Shown here in pieces: positions 63,729-64,000 of a stretch of 64,000 nt of DNA. The notes under the pieces were generated by a model, which saw nothing but the letters and a program-made list of their open reading frames with translations, ran no database searches and had not been told where the DNA came from. Position numbers and translations under genes: made by a program. Origin of the DNA: Cellulophaga baltica. Its GTDB lineage: Bacteria; Bacteroidota; Bacteroidia; Flavobacteriales; Flavobacteriaceae. The stretch's first letter is position 1; each line of letters starts with the position of its first letter. The stretch covers positions 186,001 through 250,000 of the forward strand of contig NZ_FNBD01000005.1 of the NCBI RefSeq assembly GCF_900102165.1. The letters run 5' to 3'.

Positions 63729-64000
63729 ATGAAAGAAGTCTTACTAAGAAGTATAGAAAATATTGACTGGATTACGCTGATTTTATGTTGCAGTATAACG
63801 ACATTAGTTTTAGCAAAAAAGATTTATTACGGCAGGTTTGTGAACTTTATCATCCTGCCTTTCAATAATAAATACATATTTTTATACAATAAAAAGGATA
63901 AATTATCGCATTGGTTCACTATTTTTCTCTCCATATTTCAGCTCTTAAATTTCACCTTATTTCTATATTTTATAGATTCCGTTTTTAAATTATCGCACCA
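63729..64000 (+). CDS. DUF4271 membrane protein, 3'-truncated by the window end
   Basis: ATG at 63729, directly after the stop codon of the GT39-like gene. The 90 visible codons encode a first membrane helix (WITLILCCSITTLVLA), then RFVNFIILPFNNKYIFLY and the start of a second helix. This matches the DUF4271 family of Bacteroidota membrane proteins, usually about 200 residues with five or six helices. Function unknown. In related genomes it is often followed by uroporphyrinogen-III synthase (recall, not visible here). Confidence 0.85.
   Translation, partial: MKEVLLRSIENIDWITLILCCSITTLVLAKKIYYGRFVNFIILPFNNKYIFLYNKKDKLSHWFTIFLSIFQLLNFTLFLYFIDSVFKLSH

Overview
This 64 kb window is chromosomal DNA from a low-GC member of the Bacteroidota, almost certainly a marine Flavobacteriaceae. 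The evidence is a SusD-type lipoprotein, paired FG-GAP/ASPIC-UnbV surface lipoproteins, T9SS type A sorting domains, many Bacteroidota-style lipobox signal peptides, DUF4296 and DUF4271 genes in their usual flavobacterial order, and several TAnnTTTG (-7) promoter elements. I see no rRNA, tRNA, CRISPR array, prophage or complete insertion sequence.

Layout. 1-12.1 kb: the 3' part of a susD gene faces a four-gene minus-strand operon of two giant FG-GAP/ASPIC lipoproteins, a vanadium-haloperoxidase-like PAP2 lipoprotein and a GyrI-like domain protein; a sodium:solute symporter follows. 12.3-31.1 kb: two paralogous giant metallophosphatase-Omp85 proteins flank a regulatory block. The block holds an HD-PycTM membrane protein, a histidine kinase, an NtrC-type sigma-54 activator, and an operon (small Cys protein, glutamate dehydrogenase, GreA/GreB-like factor, unknown protein). 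That operon is preceded by a textbook -24/-12 promoter and a strongly structured leader. A GAF-domain protein, a cytosolic metallophosphoesterase and a PepSY-like protein follow. The second metallophosphatase-Omp85 paralogue has lost most catalytic residues.

31.1-37.6 kb: a lipoprotein gene interrupted by TGA right after the lipobox cysteine; a secreted protein with a second sigma-54-like promoter; agmatine-to-putrescine genes (aguB, aguA); a PheC-like periplasmic-type protein; and two unknown genes. 37.6-39.5 kb is a small accessory islet with a palindromic element and two orphan genes. 39.5-49.2 kb: penicillin acylase family protein, ABC exporter, ferredoxin, Nfu/Mrp Fe-S genes, alkyltransferase-like protein, LysE exporter, TrmB, and a PhoR/PhoB-type two-component system.

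49.4-55.5 kb: a TonB-dependent receptor preceded by 11-bp-phased TAACAtT repeats resembling a Pho box, its likely partner lipoprotein (an internal tandem duplication), and two miniature T9SS sorting-domain proteins. 55.5-64 kb is housekeeping: LuxE-like acyl-protein synthetase, lipocalin-like lipoprotein, TyrS, an NAD-dependent epimerase, an operon of polyprenol-phosphate glycosyltransferase, dihydroorotase and DUF4296, a GT39-like transferase, and a truncated DUF4271 gene.

The most unusual part is the sigma-54 block at 17-23.3 kb. The activator gene sits directly upstream of a matching promoter. The transcript would start with about 180 nt of foldable leader, and a second sigma-54-like site lies about 11 kb away. 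This suggests a dedicated nitrogen or stress regulon, which is inference.
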